Shown: positions 36,982-47,988, counted from the stretch's first letter. The stretch is DNA of 64,000 nt from Rhabditoides inermis (GCA_963966185.1 CAWZYM010000355.1:263001-327000), one strand, 5' to 3'. The notes: generated from the sequence alone by a model not told the origin. Made by a program: numbers and translations.

Positions 36982-39900
36982 ACCTCTCAAATCCCCCCGT
37001 GAAGTACCCCTTTCAAATCTATCTTTCAAATCCCCCCGTGAAGTACCCCTTTCAAATCCACCTTTCAAATCCCCCCGTGAAGAATCCCTTTCAAATCCAC
37101 ATTTCAAATCCCCCCGTGAAGTACTGCTTTTCAAATCCACCTTTCAAATCCCCCCGTGAAGTACCCCTTTCAAATCCACCTTTCAAATCCCCCCGTGAAG
37201 TACCCCTATCAAATCCACCTTTCAAATCCCCCCGTGAAGTACCCCTTTTAAATCCACCTTTCAAATCCCCCCGTGAAGTACCTCTTTCAAATCCACATTT
37301 CAAATCCCCCCCGTGAAGTACCCCTTTTCAAATCCACTTTTCAAATCCCCCCGTGAAGTACCCCTTTCAAATCCACCTTTTAAATCCCCCCGTGAAGTAC
37401 CCCTTTCAAATCCACCTTTCAAATCCCCCGTGAAGTACCCCTTTTCAAATCCACCTTTCAAATCCCCCGTGAAGTACCCCTTTCAAATCCCCCCGTGAAG
37501 TACCCCTTTCAAATCCACATTTCAAATCCCCCCGTGAAGTACCCCTTTCAAATCCACCTTTCAAATCCCCCCGTGAAGTACCCCTTTCAAATCCACCTTT
37601 CAAATCCCCCCGTGAAGTACCCCTTTCAAATCCCCCCGTGAAGTACCCCTTTCAAATCCACCTTTCAAATCCCCCCGTGAAGTACCCCTTTCAAATCCAC
37701 CTTTCAAATCCCCCGTGAAGTACCCCTTTCAAATCCACCTTTCAAATCCCCCCGTGAAGTACCCCTTTCAAATCCACCTTTCAAATCTCCCCGTGAAGTA
37801 CCCCTTTCAAATCCACTTTTCAAATCCCTCCGTGAAGTACCCCTTTCAAATCCACCTTTCAAATCCCCCCGTGAAGTACCCCTTTCAAATCCACCTTTCG
37901 ATTCCCCCCGTGAAGTACCCCTTTCAAATCCACCTTTCAAATCCCCCGGGGAGTACCCCTTTCAAATCCATCTTTCAAATCCCCCCGTGAAGTACCCCTT
38001 TCAAATCCACTTTTCAAATCTCCCGGGGAGTACCCCTTTCAAATCCATCTTTCAAATCCCCCCGTGAAGTACCCCTTTCAAATCCCTCCGTGAAGTACCC
38101 CTTTCAAATCCACCTTTCAAATCCCCCCGTGAAGTATCCCTTTTAAATCCACCTTTCAAATCCCCCCGTGAAGTACCCCTTTAAAATATATCTTTAAAAT
38201 CTCCCCGTGAAGTACCCCTTTCAAATCCACCTTTCAAATTCCCCCGTGAAGTATCCCTTTCAAATCCACATTTTAAATCCCCCCGTGAAGTACCCTTTTT
38301 CAAATCCACCTTTCAAATCTCCCCGTGAAGTACCCCTTTCAAATTCACCTTTCAAATCCCCCCGTGAAGCATCCCTTTCAAATCCACATTTCAAATCCCC
38401 CCGTGAAGTACCCCTTTTCAAATCCACCTTTCAAATCCCCCCGTGAAGTACCCCTTTCAAATCCACCTTTCAAATCCCCCCGTGAAGTACCCCTATCAAA
38501 TCCACTTTTCAAATCCCCCCGTGAAGTACTCCTTTTAAATCCACCTTTCAAATCCCCCCGTGAAGTACCTCTTTCAAATCCACATTTCAAATCCCCCCGT
38601 GAAGTACCCCTTTTCAAATCCACTTTTCAAATCCCCCCGTGAAGTACCCTTTTCAAATCCACCTATCAAATCCCCCCGTGAAGTACCCCTTTCAAATCCA
38701 CCTTTCAAATCCCCCCGTGAAGTACCCCTTTTCAAATCCACCTTTCAAATCCCCCGTGAAGTACCCCTTTCAAATCCCCCCGTGAAGTACCCCTTTCAAA
38801 TCCACCTTTCAAATCCCCCCAAGAAGTAACCCTTTCAAATCCACCTTTCAAATTCCCCCGTGAAGTACCCATTTTAAATCCGTTTTTCAAATCCCCCCGT
38901 GAAGTAACCCTTTCAAATCTATCTTTCAAATCCCCCCGTGAAGTACCCCTTTCAAATCCATTTTTCAAATCCCCCCGTGAAGTACCCCTTTCAAATCCAC
39001 ATTTCAAATCCCTCCGTGAAGTACCCCTTTTCAAATCCACCTTTCAAATCCCCCCGTGAAGTACCCCTTTCAAATCCACCTTTCAAATCACCCCGTGAAG
39101 TAACCCTTTCAAGTCCACCTTTCAAATCCCCCCGTGAAGTACCCTTTTCAAATCTATCTTTTAAATCCCCCCGTGAAGTACCCCTTTCAAATTCACATTT
39201 CAAATCCCCCCGTGAAGTACCCCTTTTCAAACCCACCTTTCAAATCCCTCCGTGAAGTACCCCTTTCAAATCCACCTTTCGAATCCCCCCGTGAAGTACC
39301 CTTTTCAAATCCACCTTTCAAATCTCCTTGTGAAGTACCCCTTTCAAATCCACCTTTCAAATCCCCCCGTGAAGTACCCCTTTCAAATCCACTTTTCAAG
39401 CCCCCCGTGAAGTACCCCTTTCAAATCCACCTTTCGAATCCTCCCGTGAAGTACCCCTTTCAAATCCACCTTTCGAATCCCCTCGTGAAGTACCCCTTTC
39501 AAATCCACCTTTCAAATCCCCCCGTGAAGTACCCCTTTCAAATCCACCTTTCAAATCCCCCCGTGAAGTACCCCTTTCAAATCCACTTTTCAGATCCCCC
39601 CGTGAAGTACCCCTTTCAAATCCACCTTTCGAATCCCCCCGTGAAGTACCCCTTTCAAATCCACCTTTCGATTCCCCCCGTGAAGTACCCCTTTCAAATT
39701 CACCTTTCAAATCCCCCCGTGAAGTACCCCTTACAAATCCACCTTTCAAATCCCCCGTGAAGTACCCCTTTCAAATCCACCTTTCAAATCCCCCCTTGAA
39801 GTACCCCTTTCAAATCAAATATTCAATTCCCTCCGTGAAGTATCCTTTTCAAATCCACTTTTCAAATCCCCCCGTGAAGTACCCCTTTTAAATCCACCTT

Positions 39901-40015
39901 TCGAATCCCCCCGTGAAGTACCCCTTTCAAATCCACCTTTCAAATCCCCCCGTGAAGTACCCTTTTCAAATTCACGTAAGGTACCCCTTTCAAATCCACC
40001 TTTCAAATCCTCCGT
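36982..40015. repeat. Satellite B array 2
   Basis: About 78 copies of the same 39-bp unit as array 1, in the same orientation. Local variants (CACCTTTCGAATCC, CACATTTCAAATCC, CCCCGGGGAGTACC) cluster in runs, indicating local unit-by-unit spread. It changes directly into satellite C at about 40016. Confidence 0.95.
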
Positions 40016-40183
40016 GACCACTATGACCACTATGACCACTATGACCACTATGACCACTACGACCAATATGACCACTATGACCACTATGACCACTATGACC
40101 ACTATGACCACTATGACCACTATGACCACTATGACCACTATGACCACTATGACCACTATGACCACTATGACCACTATGACCAC
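40016..40183. repeat. Satellite C block 1, GACCACTAT 9-mer
   Basis: About 18 tandem copies of the 9-bp unit GACCACTAT. The unit length is a multiple of three and every frame is open, so Thr-Met-Thr or Val-Ile-Val strings appear when translated; they are not genes. Confidence 0.95.
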
Positions 40184-41083
40184 GAGCGGCGCATGAACGT
40201 CACTTACAGACAGACAGACGGACGGACAGGCCGTTTTCTATATAATAAGATGTTTGTTTGCCTAGGTTCATCAGAGAGGGCGCGCCAGCGTTTGTACTGG
40301 ATGTCCCCGCGCGCTAGAATGCTCAAAAACGACTTTTCCCGGATGAAGCACTTTTCCTCACATTGAAGTGATTTCCATTGTTACATTGCATTCACATCTC
40401 TATTCGATAGAGTTAAAGAAAGTTGTATTGAGTTTGATTGAATTTGAAGCGAGATACGGAGAGTCCGCATTCGAGTGCGGATTCAGATTGGTGTCGGTCG
40501 CTCGGGCGGGCGGGCGGGCGGGCGGGCGGGCGTCGGACAATCGCTTTCGCCCCGCCTCCTCTGTGTGTGAGTGAGAGAGAGAGATAGGCGAATAGCGGGT
40601 GCGCGTCGGTATCCTCGCAGCGAATCGCGAACGTGTATGAAAATGTATTTTTGTGAAACAAAACTTAAGAAAAGGACAGATATTATCTTTTAAAAGTACT
40701 TTCAAGTAAAAGTAGTTGGTTTGTCAGTTGAGCAAAAGGACTGACATGTTTTCAATGGAGACATGTGCAAACAGACTCTCAGCATTATTCGACGTGTTAT
40801 GTTACAATAGAAGTTGTGCTTTCAGATAATAACTGCATAACTTCGTAAACGCGTTCATTATAATATGGCCGCTTTGCACTGGTATGAGAGAGAGCCTGTT
40901 GGCACATGTCTCCATTGAAAACATGTCAGTCCTTTTGCTTAAGTGAGACAACAGTACAAACCAACTACTTTTACTTGGAAGTACTTTTGAAAGAAAGTAG
41001 TTCATACAGTGTTGATTAATCGACCCCGTCCGACCATCGACTTCCTTTCTTCGTACCAAATGGAAGCAAAGCCTTTTCTAGGA
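40184..41083. repeat. 0.9-kb spacer unit, copy 1
   Basis: A 900-bp non-satellite unit from GAGCGGCGCATGAACGTCAC to TTTTCTAGGA. It holds a (CGGG)n run near 40503-40530 and a MITE-like palindrome. It is identical to copy 2 at 41638-42533 except for one CGGG unit, so each unit plus its satellite C block forms a tandem segment of about 1.45 kb. Open frames within it occur equally in both copies and have no coding signature. Confidence 0.9.
40688..40993. mobile_element. MITE-like palindrome, copy 2a
   Basis: The left arm (about 40688-40782), from CTTTTAAAAGTAC through TAGTTGGTTTGT to GACATGTTTTCAATGG, returns inverted at about 40882-40993. The outer arm AAAGTAC...AGTAAAAGTAGTTGGTTTGT is alignable to the arm of the element at 988-1390 (AAAGTAC...AGTAAAAAGGAGTGGTTTGT), so both probably belong to one family. 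Confidence 0.65.
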
Positions 41084-41637
41084 GCCACTATGACCACTAT
41101 GACCACTATGACCACTATGACCACTATGACCACTATGACCACTATGACCACTATGACCACTATGACCACTATGACCACTATGACCACTATGACCACTATG
41201 ACCACTATGACCACTATGACCACTATGACCACTATGACCACTATGACCACTATGACCACTATGACCACTATGACCACTATGACCACTATGACCACTATGA
41301 CCACTATGACCACTATGACCACTATGACCACTATGACCACTATGACCACTATGACCACTATGACCACTATGACCACTATGACCACTATGACCACTATGAC
41401 CACTATGACCACTATGACCACTATGACCACTATGACCACTATGACCACTATGACCACTATGACCACTATGACCACTATGACCACTATGACCACTATGACC
41501 ACTTTGACCACTATGACCACTATGACCACTACGACCAATATGACCACTATGACCACTATGACCACTATGACCACTATGACCACTATGACCACTATGACCA
41601 CTATGACCACTATGACCACTATGACCACTATGACCAC
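41084..41637. repeat. Satellite C block 2
   Basis: About 61 copies of GACCACTAT with very few variants; the same CTTTGACC, CTACGACCAATATG pair that marks the end of block 1 or 3 appears near its end. Open in all frames but not coding. Confidence 0.95.
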
Positions 41638-42533
41638 GAGCGGCGCATGAACGTCACTTACAGACAGACAGACGGACGGACAGGCCGTTTTCTATATAAT
41701 AAGATGTTTGTTTGCCTAGGTTCATCAGAGAGGGCGCGCCAGCGTTTGTACTGGATGTCCCCGCGCGCTAGAATGCTCAAAAACGACTTTTCCCGGATGA
41801 AGCACTTTTCCTCACATTGAAGTGATTTCCATTGTTACATTGCATTCACATCTCTATTCGATAGAGTTAAAGAAAGTTGTATTGAGTTTGATTGAATTTG
41901 AAGCGAGATACGGAGAGTCCGCATTCGAGTGCGGATTCAGATTGGTGTCGGTCGCTCGGGCGGGCGGGCGGGCGGGCGGGCGTCGGACAATCGCTTTCGC
42001 CCCGCCTCCTCTGTGTGTGAGTGAGAGAGAGAGATAGGCGAATAGCGGGTGCGCGTCGGTATCCTCGCAGCGAATCGCGAACGTGTATGAAAATGTATTT
42101 TTGTGAAACAAAACTTAAGAAAAGGACAGATATTATCTTTTAAAAGTACTTTCAAGTAAAAGTAGTTGGTTTGTCAGTTGAGCAAAAGGACTGACATGTT
42201 TTCAATGGAGACATGTGCAAACAGACTCTCAGCATTATTCGACGTGTTATGTTACAATAGAAGTTGTGCTTTCAGATAATAACTGCATAACTTCGTAAAC
42301 GCGTTCATTATAATATGGCCGCTTTGCACTGGTATGAGAGAGAGCCTGTTGGCACATGTCTCCATTGAAAACATGTCAGTCCTTTTGCTTAAGTGAGACA
42401 ACAGTACAAACCAACTACTTTTACTTGGAAGTACTTTTGAAAGAAAGTAGTTCATACAGTGTTGATTAATCGACCCCGTCCGACCATCGACTTCCTTTCT
42501 TCGTACCAAATGGAAGCAAAGCCTTTTCTAGGA
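41638..42533. repeat. 0.9-kb spacer unit, copy 2
   Basis: Second copy of the unit at 40184-41083, 4 bp shorter because of one CGGG fewer (the offset drops from 1454 to 1450). I found no other difference by eye, which points to very recent duplication or homogenisation. Confidence 0.9.
42138..42443. mobile_element. MITE-like palindrome, copy 2b
   Basis: Identical to the palindrome at 40688-40993, carried along in the duplicated 0.9-kb unit. Confidence 0.65.
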
Positions 42534-42996
42534 GCCACACACTATGACCACTATGACCACTATGACCACTATGACCACTATGACCACTATGACCACTATG
42601 ACCACTATGACCACTATGACCACTATGACCACTATGACCACTATGACCACTATGACCACTATGACCACTATGACCACTATGACCACTATGACCACTATGA
42701 CCACTATGACCACTATGACCACTATGACCACTATGACCACTATGACCACTATGACCACTATGACCACTATGACCACTATGACCACTATGACCACTATGAC
42801 CACTATGACCACTATGACCACTATGACCACTATGACCACTATGACCACTATGACCACTATGACCACTATGACCACTATGACCACTATGACCACTATGACC
42901 ACTATGACCACTATGACCACTATGACCACTATGACCACTTTGACCACTATGACCACTATGACCACTATGACCACTATGACCACTATGATCACTATG
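42534..42996. repeat. Satellite C block 3
   Basis: About 50 copies of GACCACTAT. It begins with a GCCACACACTATGACC junction slightly different from that of block 2 and ends with variant units before TGACCAGTGTTCACG. Confidence 0.95.
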
Positions 42997-43029
42997 ACTA
43001 TGACCAGTGTTCACGTTCATACTTGTTTT

Positions 43030-43466
43030 GAAGTACCCCGTGAAGTACCCCTTTCAAATCCACCTTTCAAATCCCCCCGTGAAGTACCCCTTTTCAAATC
43101 CACCTTTCAAATCCCCCCGTGAAGTACCCCTTTCAAATCCCCCCGTGAAGTACCCCTTTCAAATCCACCTTTCAAATCCCTCCGTGAAGTAACCCTTTCA
43201 AATCCACCTTTCAAATCCCCCCGTGAAGTACCCCTTTCAAATCTATCTTTCAAATCCCCCCGTGAAGTACCCCTTTCAAATCCACCTTTCAAATCCCCCC
43301 GTGAAGTACCCCTTTCAAATTCACATTTCAAATCCCCCCGTGAAGTACCCCTTTCAAATCCCCCCGTGAAGTACTCCTTTCAAATCCACCTTTCAAATCC
43401 CCCCAAGAAGTAACCCTTTCAAATCCACCTTTGAAATCCCTCCGTGAAGTACCTTTCTCAAATTGT
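43030..43466. repeat. Satellite B array 3
   Basis: About eleven copies of the 39-bp unit, same orientation as arrays 1 and 2, again bordered by satellite C on both sides. Confidence 0.95.
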
Positions 43467-43475
43467 TTATTAAAT

Positions 43476-43537
43476 GACCACTATGACCACTATGACCACT
43501 ATGACCACTATGACCACTATGACCACTATGACCACTA
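43476..43537. repeat. Satellite C block 4
   Basis: About seven copies of GACCACTAT following satellite B; it ends with ACCACTAGGACCAGTG. Just to the right, GTTTATATAAGT and ACTTATATAAAC form a small inverted repeat (about 43553-43584). Confidence 0.95.
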
Positions 43538-43739
43538 GGACCAGTGTTTACGTTTATATAAGTCTTCAAAACACTTATATAAACTTCAAAACACTTCAAA
43601 ACACTAAACATATTTTAAAAAATACAGGGCCAGATCGTCCATTAAAAATTTGAAAAAAAATGTTCGAAAATATTGAAAACTATTACACTTTCACGCGCAC
43701 CTACATTGACTACAGGTTGCGAGTGAGACGCGACTCGCA

Positions 43740-44845
43740 CGCGGGTGAACAGCGAGTAATTGTCATCCCTGCCAACGACCCGCTGTTGACTCGCGTGCGA
43801 GTCGCGCGCCACTCGCGCGGATCAAGCACAGATCGCAGGCCACGCCCACTTTTATTTTTTCACCCAGCCCCGCCCCCTCGCTTTTGCATTCGTACCCCAT
43901 TCATTCTGATATCCAACAAACACATTCGAATATACTGAAAAACGTTTATCACATTGAAAACACGTTGAATCATCAAATTGTGTGGGTTTTTGTATACGAG
44001 AGCGTAGACGTGTGCGGGAATGCGTTGATAATCTTGATCTTGCTTGAAGGTGACTGTGTGTTTGATTTCTTGGTAGCTGCGAATCGTGACGATGGCGGTG
44101 TACAGGCGACGCAACTGCAAAATGAGATCAGTTAGACAGAAAAACTAACGTTAGAAAAACATAAAAACACCACAATCTCACCTAATCATAACTGCTCTGC
44201 CGCTCGTTGTCTTGTCTAGTGAAGATTCAGGCGCTATCCGATCAGAGGGGGCACGATGAATTAATTCCCAAGTCAAGGCACTTTTACCCTGTGCGCCAAA
44301 GATTTACACAGCTTTCTGGAACGATAATGAAAGTCTCTTACACTCTTACCTTCAGTCCTTTAGGTAATGATAGGAATAGGACGGGTGTTCTGTCATTGCA
44401 GCGACTGGGAGCCGCATGAACAGATATGACGAAACTGAAATACTGCATGGGAAACAATCACTACGATAATGTTGAAATCGGAAACATACTAGACGTTCAA
44501 TAGTTCAATTAACATACAGTAGATACACATACATAAACATATTACCGAGAAAAACAAAACAAAACAAAGTGCGGTCTATGTCAGCCGAAAGTGCATGTGT
44601 GATTTCGTATTTCACATGAAAAGAAGGGCAATCGCGACGAGACCCGTTACAAAATTTTGAAAAGTGGTTGCGAGTGGTACGCGAGTGGATTGCGACTCGC
44701 TGTTGACACGCGCGCCACTCGCACGCCTCTCTTCCCCGCACTTTCCCCCTTCTCGCACCAAACCACTCGCGTCTCACTCGCTCCCCACTCGCAAAATGAC
44801 ACCCACTCGCGTACCACTCGTGTGTGTCAAAATGACACCCACTCG
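43740..44845. repeat. ACTCGC-rich dispersed motif cluster in two patches
   Basis: ACTCGC or its complement GCGAGT occurs many times in two patches, about 43715-43825 and 44663-44845, for example CTGTTGACTCGCGTGCGAG and GACTCGCTGTTGACACGCG. The patches share CGCTGTTGAC and CGCGCGCCACTCGC, so they look like two diverged copies of one repeat. No coding signal is apparent within them. Confidence 0.5.
43860..44114 (-). CDS. Candidate exon of an unrecognised gene
   Basis: A TCTCATTTTGCAG splice acceptor (ending at 44115 in plus coordinates) opens a frame reading 'LRRLYTAIVTIRSYQEIKHT', then 'QDYQRIPAHVYALVYKNPHN', protein-like in composition. The donor is not clear, and the upstream exon could not be joined in phase: a fragment 'PSRCNDRTPVLFLSLPKGLK' with a good AAG|GTAAGA donor lies upstream near 44350-44410. 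It would be the next gene downstream of the four-exon gene on the same strand. Treat as a possible exon only. Confidence 0.3.
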   Translation of the reverse strand: MRRLYTAIVTIRSYQEIKHTVTFKQDQDYQRIPAHVYALVYKNPHNLMIQRVFNVINVFQYIRMCLLDIRMNGVRMQKRGGGAG

Positions 44846-44991
44846 CATTCTGTAGTCAGTGTAACTCTACGCTCCCCAGTATGATACCCGATCGGTGGAG
44901 GGCGGGGTTTCGTCGCTCCGCCCACTTTGGATTGCACGCTATTTCCTCTACCCTCCTCGACCAGAACCTTCTCAGCCCCGCTGGCACTCTT

Positions 44992-45074
44992 ATCATTATT
45001 ATCCGATAGTTCTACTATTGATATATATGATGAAAAATTTACATTCAATAGTAGAACTATCGGATAATAATGAT
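44992..45074. repeat. Perfect 30-bp inverted repeat with 23-nt loop
   Basis: The arm at 44992-45021 (ATCATTATTATCCGATAGTT and ten more bases) is repeated exactly in reverse complement at 45045-45074. The loop is AT-rich. A perfect stem of this length is unlikely by chance; it may be a small foldback insertion or a hairpin RNA precursor. Confidence 0.85.
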
Positions 45075-45243
45075 AATAATTTATTGCAGGAAAAAACTGC
45101 GACACACAAAATACAAGGGAAAAACCGCATGTGAAAAACCGAGACCATACAAAATGAGCGATGAGAGGAGTCCGTAAACGAATATATGAGAGGATAACCA
45201 TTACATGCAATCGGATGCAGTACCAATAGGTTTCGTCACCTTA

Positions 45244-46665
45244 CTACATATCGACGCGCTTCGCGAACATTTCCGCGAAAATCTTCTCCCGAATCGGGAC
45301 GTTCACAATCGTGTACTTGTTCGCGTTTTTGAAATATATGACGGTTCCAAGATTCAGTTCCTGAAAAGAAAAAAATGTACATTATTTAAAAAAAAATAGT
45401 AATAACTATATTGATAACTACAAAGCTACTCACGGTTCTTTAGACGAGGAGGGTCGCGTGAAAAGGCTGGCGTATGCATCCCATCATGAGCATTCAGTAA
45501 AACATGGCATTATAAATCTAATTTTTTTTTAATAAATTTTATTGAAAGTGCTCATGATAAACCACATAACTATATTTCTCGCATATGGCAAACTCACAAT
45601 GATCGAGTTGTAAACTAACCTCGTGTAGCGAGGCTCGATCTGCAGACTGAGCGACAGCACTCCGACGGGGGTGAGACTGTGCATGACGCTCAATGAATCG
45701 GCTGGCATGGGAAGGTTCTTGATCAATCCAAAGGCCTGTTAGGAAACAACGTTACTCTTTTTCAACTCTCTCACCCGAGGTTCTGTAGGGAACTCACACG
45801 AATCGATCTTACACTCAAGCTTGCGATCTAAGACACAGTTGTGATAGGTGCAACAGAAATTAACACAGCAAACATGTACGGACGAATACAAGCACGGGAT
45901 AATACATGCACGGAGAAAATACATTCACGGAATAACACAGGCTGCCCCTGGATTTCGCCGCACACGATCGCACTTTGCCGTCGCCCGCTCGTTTTCTCTC
46001 ACTCTCTGCCGCCGCCGATCGATCGATGCAAGCCGAGAGTGCCCGAACCGATCTACCCTACTGATCTACCACCAATCTCTGACCCCCAGTGAAAACGTGC
46101 GACAATAATTTATCTTGTTATAATTTCGTGACGACCTACATTTGGCGACCATATCTCCGTAAAGAACCTCGCAACACTTGCCCGCTCGCAGATCCATCCA
46201 CACGTGCGGACCCGTGTCGTCTTGTCTACCGCCCGCGCAAGCAGTAGATACGACGCTCTCGAAACTCGACCCCAGCCGACAAACACCGTGAGGTATAGCA
46301 ACCTTCTTTTTAGGACAAGAATCAACCTCGTCGAAGTCACGTGACGAAAGTGCGCCCATAAGCACCGTGCGACCGCAAAGCACGCCCAAAACTGGCTCCT
46401 CCCGCACCCTGACGCAATCCTGATACAATTTCTGGATAAGAGGCGAAGGCGTAATCAACAAATCCCGTGAGGTCAGGAAGAGGAGTTCCTCGCCATCACA
46501 GCCCGTGTCAACTGAGCGGATCAACGTCGGAGCGACGACCGACACCCATCGAATCGAGATAGATACAGCACCACTACGACGCGTGCTCACACGACAAATC
46601 AATGAACGGAGAACTGATCGACACAGCAAAACGACTTTATCCTTCAGTACATGAATTTTCGACAT
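45244..46665 (-). CDS. Four-exon gene, unrecognised cysteine-containing protein
   Basis: Exons 46140-46665, 45775-45827, 45598-45735 and 45244-45360 join in phase with GT/AG borders (the second intron is only 39 nt) to about 277 residues ending TAG. The first exon has 'VDTGCDGEELLFLTSRDLLI', 'REEPVLGVLCGRTVLMGALS' and 'HVWMDLRAGKCCEVLYGDMV'; later exons have 'LECKIDSCEFPTEPR', 'LIKNLPMPADSLSVMHSLTP' and 'LNLGTVIYFKNANKY', ending in 'IREKIFAEMFAKRVDM'. The start is taken as ATG 46665; the first 45 residues read less well and the true start may lie in another exon, so the 5' end is uncertain. No family recognised. The BEL/Pao element begins 110 bp upstream, in the same direction, so the original promoter may have been displaced to beyond 57604. 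Confidence 0.65.
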
Positions 46666-46775
46666 CTATCAAACGACTGGCAGTCACAAAAAGAAATGTA
46701 AAAGAAATTATGGAAAAAAAAATCCAAATCGCGAGTACGAAGATAGCCAGGAAGACGGCGGAGTGTGACGAGCGG

Positions 46776-46971
46776 TGTTCCGTAGACTCAAACAGAACAC
46801 AGAAAATAGTTATGACTCAATTTATCTCAACGGGAGGCGCTTTATATATAGAGGTCTCGGGGGGGGGGGGGGTCGTGGGAGTCTCCGTGAGAGGGGATGG
46901 TCGGCCTTGTCCTTTGATGATCGGCCGATGATTCTCACGGTTTGAATCCCCCTGACCTCTGCGCAAGCACA
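46776..46971 (-). repeat. 3' LTR of the BEL/Pao element, 196 bp
   Basis: In element direction it runs TGTGCTTGCGCAGAGG ... CTACGGAACA (TG...CA ends). It is identical to the other LTR except for 14 instead of 16 G in the poly-G run (C on the element strand). It contains the same TATA-like stretch (46841-46850). The purine-rich GCGGGAG just before it in element direction is a weak polypurine-tract candidate. Confidence 0.95.
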
Positions 46972-47244
46972 CTCCCGCGAGAGAAGTAACTGTAATGCAA
47001 AGGATTGAAATGTGAAGAAACAAACAAATGCACTGGCATTGAAACAAGGATGAGGACAACAGAGATAACAACAAAACAAACGGCTCCACTTGAGTCCAGC
47101 GATCGGCCATGGGTGACAGACAGGGAGCCGCGGCAATGAATAGCGAATATCGGTGAGAAAGAGTAGCATGAATAGGCGGGTGGAGAGAATAGGCATAGTG
47201 CAGAGCGACGACAGTGAGAAACAGCAGTGCTTGGCGGATGTCTT

Positions 47245-47988
47245 TTACTTGAGACATATCGCGGGATGGTGGGTAGAAGCGTGGCACCTCTTGCATCTGC
47301 GAGGGGTGCATCTGCACGTGATGAAGTGTCCCTTGCAACAACGCTGGCAGAGGAGCCTTAACTTGGAAACAATACGACGAGCCTCGGCAGTGGGGAAAAT
47401 GACGCATCGGGAGACAGCATGAATTCCTTTCTGGCAGAGTGGGCATGCAGAAAGGGGTTCCTGTGGCGGGATACTGGGGCCGGCTCGGTCGATCTTCACG
47501 TATCTGGAACCTCTCAGTTTCTCCCTTGTGGTCGTCTTCATGTCCTTCTGAGGGAGCTTCTTCTCTCTCGACTGCTGCTGCGGCGAGGTGGTCGGAAAAG
47601 AGATCCGAGTGTGTAGCGGCCGCTTCTCCTTCGGCTCCTGCACCGCCGTCTCTGTCTCCTCCTCAGAGTCGTCTCCGGAGATGTCCTCCAGGGGCATGTC
47701 CTGGTCAGATGATGGAGAGGAGGGCATGTACTCCTCCTCATAGTCCAGTATCTCCTCGTCCTCGACTGTTTCCTCCCTTGTTACGTCTTCGTCCTCGAAC
47801 AGGGTGATCTCAGTAAGTCTCGCCATCTGGTCACTGTCCAGGTAGCCAAAGACTTGAAATCTCTCCTTGGGCGGGCATCGGAGCACCTTCAGAACTAGCT
47901 CTCTGTCCGTGATCTGTCCAGTAGAAAGCTGCCTGACGAAGCTAGAGATGTCCTTGTTGGAGAAGTCCTTGCTGGAGAATTCGGACAT
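47245..47988 (-). CDS. Extra BEL/Pao ORF: acidic protein with three CCHC knuckles
   Basis: A complete 247-residue ORF (ATG at 47988, stop at 47245) between the envelope tail and the 3' LTR. Residues 1-60 look helical ('FVRQLSTGQITDRELVLKVL'); 62-115 are strongly acidic ('EETVEDEEILDYEEEYMP'); 116-180 are basic and polar. The C-terminus has three zinc-knuckle-like motifs: C182-X2-C185-X4-H190-X4-C195, C214-X2-C217-X3-H221-X3-C225 (or C227), and C232-X2-C235-X4-H240-X4-C245. Gag of this element also ends in three knuckles, so the ORF may derive from a Gag duplication or be an independent nucleic-acid-binding accessory protein. The typical BEL/Pao plan has no ORF in this place. Function unknown; an RNA- or DNA-binding role is inferred from the knuckles only. 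Confidence 0.8.
   Translation of the reverse strand: MSEFSSKDFSNKDISSFVRQLSTGQITDRELVLKVLRCPPKERFQVFGYLDSDQMARLTEITLFEDEDVTREETVEDEEILDYEEEYMPSSPSSDQDMPLEDISGDDSEEETETAVQEPKEKRPLHTRISFPTTSPQQQSREKKLPQKDMKTTTREKLRGSRYVKIDRAGPSIPPQEPLSACPLCQKGIHAVSRCVIFPTAEARRIVSKLRLLCQRCCKGHFITCRCTPRRCKRCHASTHHPAICLK

Noticed and set aside
40368..42155. Repeated 68-101-residue open frames in the 0.9-kb spacer units
   Set aside because: Several overlapping frames on both strands are open in both copies, none with splice or domain support; the composition follows the CGGG run and palindrome.
40014..43122. Thr-Met-Thr, His-Tyr-Asp and Val-Ile-Val polypeptides
   Set aside because: Pure translation of the 9-bp GACCACTAT repeat in its different frames.
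45433..45465. 33-nt extra exon between the third and fourth exons of the gene at 45244-46665
   Set aside because: It has AG and GT borders, but including it creates a stop or breaks the phase of the final exon; the direct join keeps the frame.
46817..47446. 209-residue minus-strand open frame across the 3' LTR
   Set aside because: It overlaps the end of the zinc-knuckle ORF in another frame and runs into the LTR; a shadow frame.
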